From: Chitinophaga sp. CB10
Lineage (GTDB): Bacteria; Bacteroidota; Bacteroidia; Chitinophagales; Chitinophagaceae
Length of the DNA: 33,092 nt
NCBI GenBank assembly: GCA_001870995.2
Contig: MLAV02000028.1
Span: forward strand, 1-33,092
Direction: 5' to 3'
Shown: piece by piece, positions 1 to 7,314 of the stretch
Layout of the letters: the number at the start of each line of letters is the position of its first letter
Numbering within the stretch: position 1 is the first letter of the stretch
Position numbers and translations under genes: made by a program
The notes under the pieces: model-generated
The model's input: the letters and a program-made list of their open reading frames with translations, nothing else
The model's database searches: none
Told to the model about the DNA's origin: nothing

Positions 1-228
1 GGCGACTTCTCTGCTCCAGTTCATCAATTTCAAAAATGGACTCAAAATTTCAAAGATCAAACATGCTTTATCTTTTTAATAGCACAACACGTTATCTTTA
101 AAATATTGACAACAGCAGGGTTGGTAACGATTTACTCACAAATGTTAGCAGGTAGTTTTGACAATACCGGATCTCAAAAATCTGTTGTTTCAAGCCCTGT
201 AATTGAACACCCAAAAAATCAGCTCATT

Positions 229-1143
229 ATGGACACTATCCAACCCGGACAGATAATAATTGATCTAGCAGGGCAAAAAGTACCTGTCATAAAGGGCGGA
301 CTGTATGATCGATTCCGCTCTAATCCACCATTACCTGTTGTTGAAAAAGAAAGGCCGGATATTGATCTTGGCTGGTTTAGGACTATCCGGAAAGAAAAAA
401 AGGAGGTTGGATTTACCACTTATTCTCCGAATTTTTATTACAGCAACAGCAGTATCACAGCAATCTATACTGCTGATATGAAAACATTAAAAAAGCTGAT
501 CCCTGAAAAAGTCCGTGATATTGTAAAACCGATTTCGATTACCCCTGGACGAGGGCTCATTGCTATAACAGCTTATGCCTATCATTATTGTGATAACGAT
601 TCGTATAACGAGTTATCGATTTCCATCGTTACGGCCAAGCCTGATGCAGGCAACTGGGGCGTATTTTCTTTACTCCGCGAAATTAAAAACAACAGTCTCT
701 GGGGGTATGTTTTAAAGCTCCCGGTAAATACAGAGCTCGCCAGAGTTCGCGGGGTAGTTGGATATAACTTACCGAAATGGCTGATCCCGATTGATTTTAA
801 TGATAAAGGCGATTCCATTACCTTTACTATTCGTGATGAATCAGGCAAACCGGATTTTTCGATAGCAGGCAAGAAATTAGATATAAAGACCACAGCACCA
901 GCAATCGTTCGTTCCAATTTCATTAACCTGGATAAAAATGGACAATTAACGCACGGCTATACAGATGTAAGGGCGCTGAAAAAAGCAACCAGTAAAAAGA
1001 AGGAAGACGTGAAACTTGGTCTTACCGATGGTCCGTTATCAAAATTCATTCAATCACTGGATTTGGGTAAACTGATGAGATATGATTATCAGCCGGAGTT
1101 TCAGGCCGCATTGTACACCCCTCAGCCAGTACAGCAGCGGTGA
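229..1143 (+). CDS. acetoacetate decarboxylase family protein
   Basis: Recognised as the acetoacetate decarboxylase-like fold: a KGGLYDRFRSNPPL segment near the N-terminus, SPNFYYSNSSITAIY, then YNELSISIV and RVRGVVGYNLPKW. The Lys of LPKW (about residue 183 from this start) sits where the Schiff-base lysine of the family lies, and the Glu of YNEL is the usual acidic partner. The reading frame is open from base 1, with further possible starts at TTG 106 and ATG 142. I chose ATG 229 because the conserved family N-terminus (IDLAGQKVPVIKGG) begins just after it; this gives 304 residues. Substrate is unknown, since many family members are not true acetoacetate decarboxylases. It is separated by 232 bases from the next gene. 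A small GC-rich hairpin (GCAGC/GCTGC) spans the stop codon. Confidence 0.75.
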   Translation: MDTIQPGQIIIDLAGQKVPVIKGGLYDRFRSNPPLPVVEKERPDIDLGWFRTIRKEKKEVGFTTYSPNFYYSNSSITAIYTADMKTLKKLIPEKVRDIVKPISITPGRGLIAITAYAYHYCDNDSYNELSISIVTAKPDAGNWGVFSLLREIKNNSLWGYVLKLPVNTELARVRGVVGYNLPKWLIPIDFNDKGDSITFTIRDESGKPDFSIAGKKLDIKTTAPAIVRSNFINLDKNGQLTHGYTDVRALKKATSKKKEDVKLGLTDGPLSKFIQSLDLGKLMRYDYQPEFQAALYTPQPVQQR

Positions 1144-1375
1144 GCTGCTGCGCAACAAACTCGTGGAAACGGACCGCCAGCACTTCAACCGCACGTGACC
1201 GCACGCTTCGCCTTAACACAAAGAAATAGGAATAAAATATCCTCTTACACTGATAAAAATGCATTGGCTGAACAGGTAACGTAACAGAGATTATGTTACA
1301 ACTTCCGATAATTCAGATACCCTGCTTTTAGGCAGGTTACTGAACTTTGTATAATAATTCAAAACAGTAAAAGTT

Positions 1376-2323
1376 ATGCAAACGATACTAGGAGCCAACG
1401 GTCAGATTGGTGAAGAGCTTGCAAAAGAACTTAAAAGGAATTTTACCTCCTCCATACGAATTGTCAGCAGGAATGCAAAAAAGATAAATGATACGGATGA
1501 AATCTTTTCTGCGGATCTGTCCATTCGTGAAAAAGCTATTGAAGCCGTAAAAGGCAGCGAGATTGCCTATTTCACATTAGGTCTGCCGATTAGCGCTGAT
1601 CTCTGGGAGAAACAGTTCCCGCTTATTCTGCGTAATGTAATTGATGCCTGTAAGATCAACAAAACAAAACTCGTATTCTTTGACAATACGTATATGTATC
1701 CCCAGGATGATCGCGTTTTGACAGAAGAAACAGCTTTTGCGCCTGTGGGAAGAAAAGGAAGGGTCAGAAGAAAAATGGCCGAAATGGTGTTGAAGGAAAT
1801 TGAATCCGGTGAGCTTGAAGCGGTGATCTGTCGTGCCCCGGAATTTTACGGTCCCGGCAAAACGCAGAGCATTACTAATACCTTAATATTTAACAATATC
1901 AAAGAAGGTAAAAAGCTAAAAGTTCCATTGAGCGCAAATAAGAAAAGAAGCCTGATTTGGACTCCTGATGCCAGCCGTGCGACTGCTTTGATCGGCAATA
2001 CGCCTGATGCATTCGGTCAGACATGGCATCTCCCGGTGGATAAAAGCCATCCAAATTATGAAGAGTTTATCCGGATGGCTTCAGGCATTTACAGTAAAGA
2101 CCTGAAATATTCCGTCGTGCCGAAATGGATGTTCAAAATAGGTTCATTTTTTAACAAAAGTGTAAAGGAACTACTCGAGCTTCTTCCCAGGTACGAACAC
2201 GACAATATATTTGATGATTCAAAATTCAGAAATAAATTCCCGGATTTTCACGTCACCACCTATAAACAAGGAATCAGTATTACAAAAGATGAACAGCTTT
2301 CAGGGAACAAAATAAATCAGTAA
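1376..2323 (+). CDS. atypical NAD(P)-binding SDR / NAD-dependent epimerase-like protein
   Basis: A 315-residue protein starting with a Rossmann nucleotide-binding motif, TILGANGQIG (Gly6, Gly9, Gly12), of the extended or atypical SDR type. The middle part (FDNTYMYPQDD, then ICRAPEFYGPGK) follows the NAD-dependent epimerase/dehydratase pattern. The usual YxxxK catalytic pair is not obvious: the expected place reads GRVRRKMAE, so it may be a reductase- or NmrA-like sensor rather than a classical epimerase. The next reading frame (the AraC regulator) starts only 7 bases after its stop, so the two are likely co-transcribed and the regulator may control this cluster. Substrate unknown. Confidence 0.75.
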   Translation: MQTILGANGQIGEELAKELKRNFTSSIRIVSRNAKKINDTDEIFSADLSIREKAIEAVKGSEIAYFTLGLPISADLWEKQFPLILRNVIDACKINKTKLVFFDNTYMYPQDDRVLTEETAFAPVGRKGRVRRKMAEMVLKEIESGELEAVICRAPEFYGPGKTQSITNTLIFNNIKEGKKLKVPLSANKKRSLIWTPDASRATALIGNTPDAFGQTWHLPVDKSHPNYEEFIRMASGIYSKDLKYSVVPKWMFKIGSFFNKSVKELLELLPRYEHDNIFDDSKFRNKFPDFHVTTYKQGISITKDEQLSGNKINQ

Positions 2324-2330
2324 ATTAGTC

Positions 2331-3270
2331 ATGTACAAATCTGAAAATCAGCATATGAAGGCTCCGGCAAAAGTTTCATCCATAAGTATGCTTCATCAAT
2401 TCTTAGGTTTAAAAAAAACCTGCGAATCCGCTGATCAGCGTATTTAATTTTGATGATGTTAAACTGGAACCGGAGACGATTCTCAGCGCCATAACCACTG
2501 ACTTTTATGTTATTGCATTAAAAAAAGACTGTGCCGGCGGAAAATGCAGGTATGGCCAGCAATATTATGATTTTGATGAAGGCATTATGTATTTCATTGC
2601 CCCGCATCAGGTGCTTCAGTTTGATGATGTACTGCTGAATGGAGTAAGAGGATTTGTTTTGGTGGTACATCCGGACTTCCTGCATGGATACAAATTGGCA
2701 TCGGATATTAAAGAATACGGGTATTTTTCTTATACGGCCAATGAAGCTTTGCACCTTTCTGAAAAGGAAGAGAAAACCATCTTTGAAATAATAGATCATC
2801 TGGGAGGTGAAATTGCAGGAAACATGGACCCATTCTCGCAGGACCTGTTGGTTTCAAATCTTGATCTGTTGTTAAAATATTGTGACCGTTTTTATAACCG
2901 CCAGTTTTTGACCAGGAAGAAAGCGAATAGTGACCTTCTTTCAAAGCTGGAGGTACTATTGGATGATTATTTCAGAAAGGATAAATTAGCTGTTAACGGG
3001 ATTCCCTCAGTTCAGTCTATTGCTGATCAACTACATCTGAGTGCAAATTACCTGAGTGATATGTTAAGAGTGCAAACAGGGCAAACCACACAGCAGCATA
3101 TCCAGCACCGGTTGATTGAAAAAGCAAAAGAATTACTATCTACTACCTCCATGTCCGTTTCTGAAATTGCCTATCAACTTGGATTTGAACATCCGCAATC
3201 ATTTCACCGCCTTTTTAAAAGCCGGACATCACTTTCCCCACTGGAATTCAGATCATCATTAAATTTATGA
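2331..3270 (+). pseudogene. AraC family transcriptional regulator, frameshifted in an A8 run
   Basis: Two overlapping reading frames join into one AraC protein of about 312 residues. The first frame starts at ATG 2331 (or ATG 2355), reads through HQFLGLKK, and stops at TAA 2445-2447. If one A is removed from the run of eight at 2411-2418, the reading continues without stops as KKPANPLISVFNFDDVKL and on through YGQQYYDFDEGIMYFIAPHQ to the C-terminal double helix-turn-helix (SIADQLHLSANYLSDMLR and SVSEIAYQLGFEHPQSFHRLFK). An ATG at 2587 could start a 227-residue fragment that keeps both HTHs but lacks much of the sensing domain. The regulator lies 7 bases after the SDR gene. The break may be real, a phase-variable tract, or an assembly error; the DJ-1 gene next door shows the same kind of defect. 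Confidence 0.8.
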
Positions 3271-3352
3271 GGTCGGTTAAAATAAAATTGAGGTCACAGA
3301 AATTCCGGTAATCAGGTTACTGCCAAATCCGCTGATAACAAATAAGTGATTT

Positions 3353-4038
3353 ATGAAAAAGCTTTTATTGATTGTTACCAATGTCGATAAGTATGCAAGC
3401 GGCCTGGCCACAGGGCTATGGCTCAGTGAGCTGACGCATATTTATCATAAGGCCAAAGAGAAAAATTGGGACATAACGATAGCAAGTCCAAAGGGGGGCA
3501 AGGTACCAATAGATCCCGAGAGCCTGAAACCGCTTGTTCTTGACAAAATATCCAAAGATTATTATGAAGATCCCAAATTTATGGATGAGCTGAATCACTC
3601 AAAAAGCCTCCATGAAGTAATTAACGAATCTTTTGATTGTGTCTATCTGGCTGGGGGCATGCTACCATGTATGATTTTCCAGACGATGCAAATATTAAGA
3701 ATATCATCAGCCAACAATACGAAAAGGGTAAAATGGTCGCTGCCATCTGTCACGGCGTAGGTGGGTTATTAAATGTCAGGCTTTCCAACGGAGAACACCT
3801 GATAAAGGGAAAATCAATGACTGGCTTTGACTGGTTCGAGGAAACTATTGCCAGGCGCAAGCATGAGGTTCCGTTTAATCTTGAAGCTGCGATTAAAGAA
3901 CGGGGAGCAAATCTTAAAAAAGCTTTTATTCCGATGACCTCCAATGTTGTGGTTGATGGGAATTTGATAACGGGTCAAAATCCGTTCAGTTCAAAGGAAA
4001 TGGCAAAAGTGGTTGCCGGGGAACTTGAAAAAATATGA
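3353..4038 (+). pseudogene. DJ-1/PfpI family (type 1 glutamine amidotransferase-like) protein, frameshifted in a G run
   Basis: The frame from ATG 3353 gives MKKLLLIVTNVDKY ... FDCVYLAGG and then drifts out of frame to TAG 3758-3760. The adjacent frame resumes exactly there with HATMYDFPDDANIKNII ... VAAICHGVGGLL ... ITGQNPFSSKEMAK and stops at 4038. The conserved AGGHxxxxDF signature is restored if the five G at 3653-3657 are six, giving one protein of about 228 residues, the usual length for this family. The nucleophile-elbow Cys of AICHG is encoded at 3748-3750. Members are chaperones, glyoxalases or proteases of small-molecule stress pathways; the function here is not known. It is downstream of the AraC gene, which is also frameshifted in a homopolymer. 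Confidence 0.8.
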
Positions 4039-4241
4039 GTTGGATGAGGTGAATACGCATACATTAATCGTTAAAATTTTGATGATGATGGACAGCATGG
4101 GTTCAGCGTACTTCGAGAGCTTTGCGAATACTACTTGCCAATACAGAAAGGGTCCGGAGATGTTATATCGCCTGTTATTTCGTTTGTTTCAGGGGAAATG
4201 AAACTAGATTCGTGAATGATTAGTAACAGATATTAGCCATG

Positions 4242-4904
4242 CTATGGAGTTGACAGCTTATTTGGTGTTCTATTATTCTCTGCACACCATAATTCATGCA
4301 AAAGCCCCAAATCTTGATCTTTTATAGCGCCAGATGGTTCAGGACGAACCTGGCATATATACTTTCTTTCTTTACTATAATATTGTGTTTTTTCAGTATT
4401 AAAGAAGATCGCCTGAAATACTCTTGCACCAACTGTTAAATTAATAGAGTTTCTATTGTTATTTGTAAGTTCCAGCGATATACATCCGCAATAACCAGGC
4501 TGCACGATTGTTGAGATAGTTAGCCCCAACCTAGCATATGAGCTACGCATCATCAACATCAAAAATAGGTTATCCGGCATCTTTAAATATTCCAAGGAAG
4601 TTGCAAGAATGGTTTGATGGGGATATAAAATAAAAGTTTCACCTAATTGACGACGAGTCGGTTGAAAAAATTGATGAATGTTTCTTTGAGGCCTGTCTCC
4701 ATTAAGTGATGCATTAATAAACGCTTCGCGACCTTGCAATGAAACTAGAAAATCACAGCCAAGTCTAAAATCGATGCCTAATTCATTTATCTGTTTATCT
4801 ACCTCCAGCAAAGGCCTAATAAAGAGATCCTTATCCAATCTATCTGCAATTTCCTTTCCAGTTAGGGCACCACTTGTTGAGTGGCCGATTGAATTTGCGT
4901 CCAT
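4242..4904 (-). CDS. dCTP deaminase / dUTPase-superfamily protein (candidate defence effector)
   Basis: A 220-residue protein matching the dCTP deaminase family along its length: ALTGKEIADRL and GIDFRLG near the N-terminus (residues about 13-49), RSSYARLGL at 120-128, and QPGYCGCISLELTN at 135-148. Arg120, Ser121, Ser122, Arg125 and the catalytic-position Glu145 are kept. The Asp common before PG in Dcd proteins is Gln135 here. Known members convert dCTP to dUTP (some also to dUMP); stand-alone members have been shown to deplete dCTP during phage infection. It is the last gene of a minus-strand operon, and its start overlaps the end of the metallopeptidase gene by 43 bases, which suggests translational coupling. 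The location beside int/xis genes, rather than in a nucleotide-metabolism context, is why I propose a defence role. That role is inference. Confidence 0.75.
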   Translation of the reverse strand: MDANSIGHSTSGALTGKEIADRLDKDLFIRPLLEVDKQINELGIDFRLGCDFLVSLQGREAFINASLNGDRPQRNIHQFFQPTRRQLGETFILYPHQTILATSLEYLKMPDNLFLMLMMRSSYARLGLTISTIVQPGYCGCISLELTNNNRNSINLTVGARVFQAIFFNTEKTQYYSKERKYICQVRPEPSGAIKDQDLGLLHELWCAENNRTPNKLSTP

Positions 4905-6046
4905 TTTTGATTGATAAAATAATTACTAATTGACTTCTCTATTAAATTATTTATGATGCTATACACTTGAGGTCTTTGTATAGCAGAATTCATATTCATG
5001 TTAGTTGAAAATGTTTGCCAATTATCCAACCATACGTCCCATCCTAATATGAAGATGCCATGAAGCTCTTTTTCATCTTTTAATGTAATTGGTAGGAAAT
5101 TAAAAAAGTCAGCACCCGTAAGTTTTGTAAAGCGATAATCCAGATTCTTGGTTCCTGTAATTTGTCTTACTGCATTTTTTATTTGATCAACAATAACATT
5201 AGAGGTGTTATCCAGAAAGTCCTTAACGACTTTGGACCTGTTTATTGTAGACGGATGGCTATCAGAAAATACATTCTGATTTTCAGTTAGATAATCTAAA
5301 TACTTGTTCGAACAATCATTTATATATTGTGCGCCGAACAAATCACAGAAATACTCTGCAATATGGTAACTTAACAAAGTCACTTTATCATTATGTGTAT
5401 AATTCTGAAGCAAAAAAGGGAAATAGGTATTTATAGCATTTATCTCTAGCGCACTAAATATATTGTTAATATATTTGCGATACAAATCTCTAGCAAGCGC
5501 AGATGATATGCTATACTTATTATCAATAAAATGTCCAAGCTCATGATACAGCACGACTGCTGTCAAATAATCTCTTGAAAGAGCTTTGGGTATATTTATC
5601 TGAACAAGGCGATTGTCAAACGTTAATCCGTACTTTTTATTTATTGAAACATAAAGAGGGTCATTAAATGCAATACGAGGATCAAAACTAAATCCTTGAA
5701 TGTCATTAATTAGACTTGTAACTATAATATAATTTTCACCCGGCTGTAGCCATTCAACCATAGCACAACGCAAACATTCTACTATTTCATATGGTATCAA
5801 ATTTAGCGTACTACTATCCAGAAATTCTAGACTTTTGAAGATAAAATCTATTTCCCTTTTTATCTCAAATATATCAGGAGGGGATGTTGGGGGAGTATTA
5901 ACAAAATTGGTCTTAATTTGCCTAAATAACTCAAGCAAAGTTTGCTGATACTCTTCTTTGGCTCTGTCTGAATAATTGTTATTGCAAGCCTTATTTAATG
6001 CTAACTCTGCTTGAGAAATATGGAGTTCTAGTAATTTTATATCCAT
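4862..6046 (-). CDS. M48-like zinc metallopeptidase (gluzincin), soluble
   Basis: A 394-residue protein with a zinc-peptidase core: HELGH at residues 168-172, a downstream AEYFCD (Glu231, Asp235) that fits the third zinc ligand of gluzincins, and HPSTINR at 264-270, which resembles the HPxxxxR motif following the core in M48 peptidases. Unlike CAAX-protease or HtpX-type M48 enzymes, I see no convincing membrane segments, so it is probably cytoplasmic. The N-terminal 150 residues and the C-terminal 100 residues are not recognised. The gene lies 16 bases after the small gene 6063-6386 and overlaps the dCTP-deaminase-like gene by 43 bases, so the three form one transcription unit. It could process or release the deaminase or its inhibitor, but nothing in the sequence proves this. 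AT-rich like its neighbours. Confidence 0.7.
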   Translation of the reverse strand: MDIKLLELHISQAELALNKACNNNYSDRAKEEYQQTLLELFRQIKTNFVNTPPTSPPDIFEIKREIDFIFKSLEFLDSSTLNLIPYEIVECLRCAMVEWLQPGENYIIVTSLINDIQGFSFDPRIAFNDPLYVSINKKYGLTFDNRLVQINIPKALSRDYLTAVVLYHELGHFIDNKYSISSALARDLYRKYINNIFSALEINAINTYFPFLLQNYTHNDKVTLLSYHIAEYFCDLFGAQYINDCSNKYLDYLTENQNVFSDSHPSTINRSKVVKDFLDNTSNVIVDQIKNAVRQITGTKNLDYRFTKLTGADFFNFLPITLKDEKELHGIFILGWDVWLDNWQTFSTNMNMNSAIQRPQVYSIINNLIEKSISNYFINQKWTQIQSATQQVVP

Positions 6047-6062
6047 TCTTGTATTATGGTAA

Positions 6063-6386
6063 TCATACTACAGCAACTTCTCGTTGTTGAGAAACCAAAT
6101 TTAGAATATGCTGATACTGATCAGTGGTTAAGTGATCGGCATTTAATGCCCTAAAATATTCCCTTTCTGTTTCAACTAAATGAACAATGATAGGAAAGTT
6201 ATTTCTATCAATTGAATAGAAATCTTTCTGTCCATTAGCAAGTTCATGAGCATCTTTAATTATTGGGGTAACAAGATTGACATAACTTAAATCTCCTTTC
6301 ACAATGTAAATAAGGAAAGAAACAAAAAAGTCAAATTTGTTATCTTCTAAGGAATGTGAATAAAACATATTATGACTTTTAAACAT
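6063..6386 (-). CDS. small protein of unknown function, first gene of the peptidase/deaminase operon
   Basis: A 107-residue protein that I do not recognise. It has a hydrophobic stretch (FDFFVSFLIYIV, about residues 19-30) that is too short and too interrupted to be a sure membrane segment, followed by a polar, probably helical body ending in QYQHILNLVSQQREVAVV. The start at ATG 6386 is likely; ATG 6368 is an alternative. It is followed after 16 bases by the metallopeptidase gene on the same strand. Its place as the promoter-proximal small gene fits an antitoxin, inhibitor or sensor subunit, but no sequence motif supports any of these. Confidence 0.55.
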   Translation of the reverse strand: MFKSHNMFYSHSLEDNKFDFFVSFLIYIVKGDLSYVNLVTPIIKDAHELANGQKDFYSIDRNNFPIIVHLVETEREYFRALNADHLTTDQYQHILNLVSQQREVAVV

Positions 6387-6591
6387 TAAAAATAATTACA
6401 ATGCAATCTTTTTCATTTCGGCCGCAAAAATACTAATTATTTTATTTAAACATAAAATAGGCCAAATAGTTTAAATAAAAAACTTTTTTTATTTAAGTAA
6501 CACTAAAGTGTTATATGCATAAAGGCGATGTAAGTCTTAACAAATCAGTTAACAATTCCACGCAAGTCTACCTTTGTTTGAAATTGTTTTT
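6387..6591. promoter_or_regulatory. divergent control region with two palindromes and promoter elements
   Basis: This very AT-rich segment separates the minus-strand peptidase/deaminase operon from the plus-strand gene at 6592. It holds an 11-bp perfect inverted repeat, TTTATTTAAAC (6441-6451) with GTTTAAATAAA (6469-6479), and a second palindrome, TAACACT-AA-AGTGTTA (6498-6513). A TACCTTTG at 6569-6576 matches the Bacteroidota -7 consensus TAnnTTTG and would place a transcript start just before ATG 6592. On the minus strand TATTTTTG (6432-6425) is a similar -7 candidate for the operon. The first palindrome lies immediately upstream of that minus-strand element, as an operator might. No matching -33 element was clear. 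Confidence 0.5.
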
Positions 6592-6954
6592 ATGAAAAAT
6601 AAAATTCGAATAATTCTTTCAGAAAAGGCAAAAACTACAGGAGAAATTCGCTACAGCGAAATTCTTAAAATGGTCGGTCTCAGCATCACCAAAAAAAATC
6701 AAGACTATCTACAAAGCATCTTAATTGCGATTGGTAGAGAAGAATATGCAGCGGGTAGGCCGCTTATTAATGGTCTTGTTATCAATGATACTAAGCGACC
6801 GGGGATAGGATTTTTCTATGAATACAAAAACCTAACGAAGCGCAATTTTCTTATTTCTGATATTAAGAAACAGAAGGAAATTCATGCTTCAATCAAAAGA
6901 GAGTGTAGTGAGTATTATAGCAAAGATTGCCCTGCGACAGGAGGGGAGAGCTAA
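6592..6954 (+). CDS. small protein of unknown function divergent from the peptidase/deaminase operon
   Basis: A 120-residue protein, taken from ATG 6592 rather than TTG 6574 because a TACCTTTG promoter element runs up to 6576 and would not leave room for the earlier start. The segment IRYSEILKMVGLS ... LQSILIAIGREEYAAGRPLINGLVIN ... GIGFFYE follows a pattern I have seen in small defence- and restriction-associated bacterial proteins (a helical part, then a short strand region with GRPL and PGxGFF), but I cannot name the family. The C-terminal 40 residues are charged. The stop codon sits in the loop of a GC-rich hairpin. It could be a regulator or partner of the divergent operon, or an independent cargo gene. 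Confidence 0.6.
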   Translation: MKNKIRIILSEKAKTTGEIRYSEILKMVGLSITKKNQDYLQSILIAIGREEYAAGRPLINGLVINDTKRPGIGFFYEYKNLTKRNFLISDIKKQKEIHASIKRECSEYYSKDCPATGGES

Positions 6955-6965
6955 CTCCCCCCTGT
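6937..6965 (+). terminator. GC-rich hairpin overlapping the 6592-6954 stop codon
   Basis: ACAGG(A)GGGGAG pairs with CTCCCCCCTGT through 11 base pairs with one bulged A. The loop AGCTAA contains the TAA stop codon. There is no long T tract (TTCAT follows), so termination is only moderately likely. It lies between convergent genes. Confidence 0.4.
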
Positions 6966-6988
6966 TCATACTGTTGCAACCACAAGCT

Positions 6989-7255
6989 TCAAATTAAACG
7001 GTGACTAGCATTCTTTTCAACTTCATTATAGGAGTCGGTTGAGTTTTGTCTAAGAAAAGAAACTACATCTTCAATATCAAAATAGATCAACTTACCAAAT
7101 GGACGATAGAACTTGATCTTTCCTGAAGATGTCAATTTGTATGCATAGCTTTTAGCGATACCTGTGTAGTTACAAAACTCTTCAAGTGTAAGCATCTTCT
7201 TATTCATAAGAAGGCTCTTTTTAATTTCACGTAATTCGTGCAATATCTCAACCAC
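6989..7255 (-). CDS. excisionase-family (MerR-like HTH) DNA-binding protein
   Basis: An 88-residue protein with the single winged-helix domain typical of Xis/helix-turn-helix domain proteins: LTLEEFCNYTGIAKSYAYKLTSSGKIKFYRP, then KLIYFDIEDVVSFLRQ. An N-terminal amphipathic helix (EILHELREIKKSLL) precedes it, which supports the GTG start at 7255 over the internal ATG at residue 17. It follows the tyrosine integrase gene on the same strand after 59 bases, the usual int-xis arrangement, and probably sets the direction of recombination for the left-hand island or regulates the integrase. Confidence 0.75.
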   Translation of the reverse strand: MVEILHELREIKKSLLMNKKMLTLEEFCNYTGIAKSYAYKLTSSGKIKFYRPFGKLIYFDIEDVVSFLRQNSTDSYNEVEKNASHRLI

Positions 7256-7314
7256 GTTGCATGTATATTAATTGAAACGGTCTGCATTTACGATCTTTTT
7301 AATGGTGTAACTGA

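Noticed and set aside
1046..1264. 72-codon minus-strand frame at the end of the decarboxylase-like gene
   Set aside because: No family likeness, and it overlaps the conserved coding frame on the other strand.
4075..4215. About 46 stop-free codons after the DJ-1 gene (FDDDGQHGFSVLRELCEYY ...), and a second frame 4013-4201
   Set aside because: The first reads like a gene remnant but has no start, no recognised family and only chance length. The second overlaps the DJ-1 stop and also has no likeness.
5478..5494. TTTGCGATACAAATCTC as a third copy of the mnmE attachment repeat
   Set aside because: Only GCGATACAAA resembles the repeat, the TTACTT half is missing, and it lies inside the metallopeptidase coding sequence.
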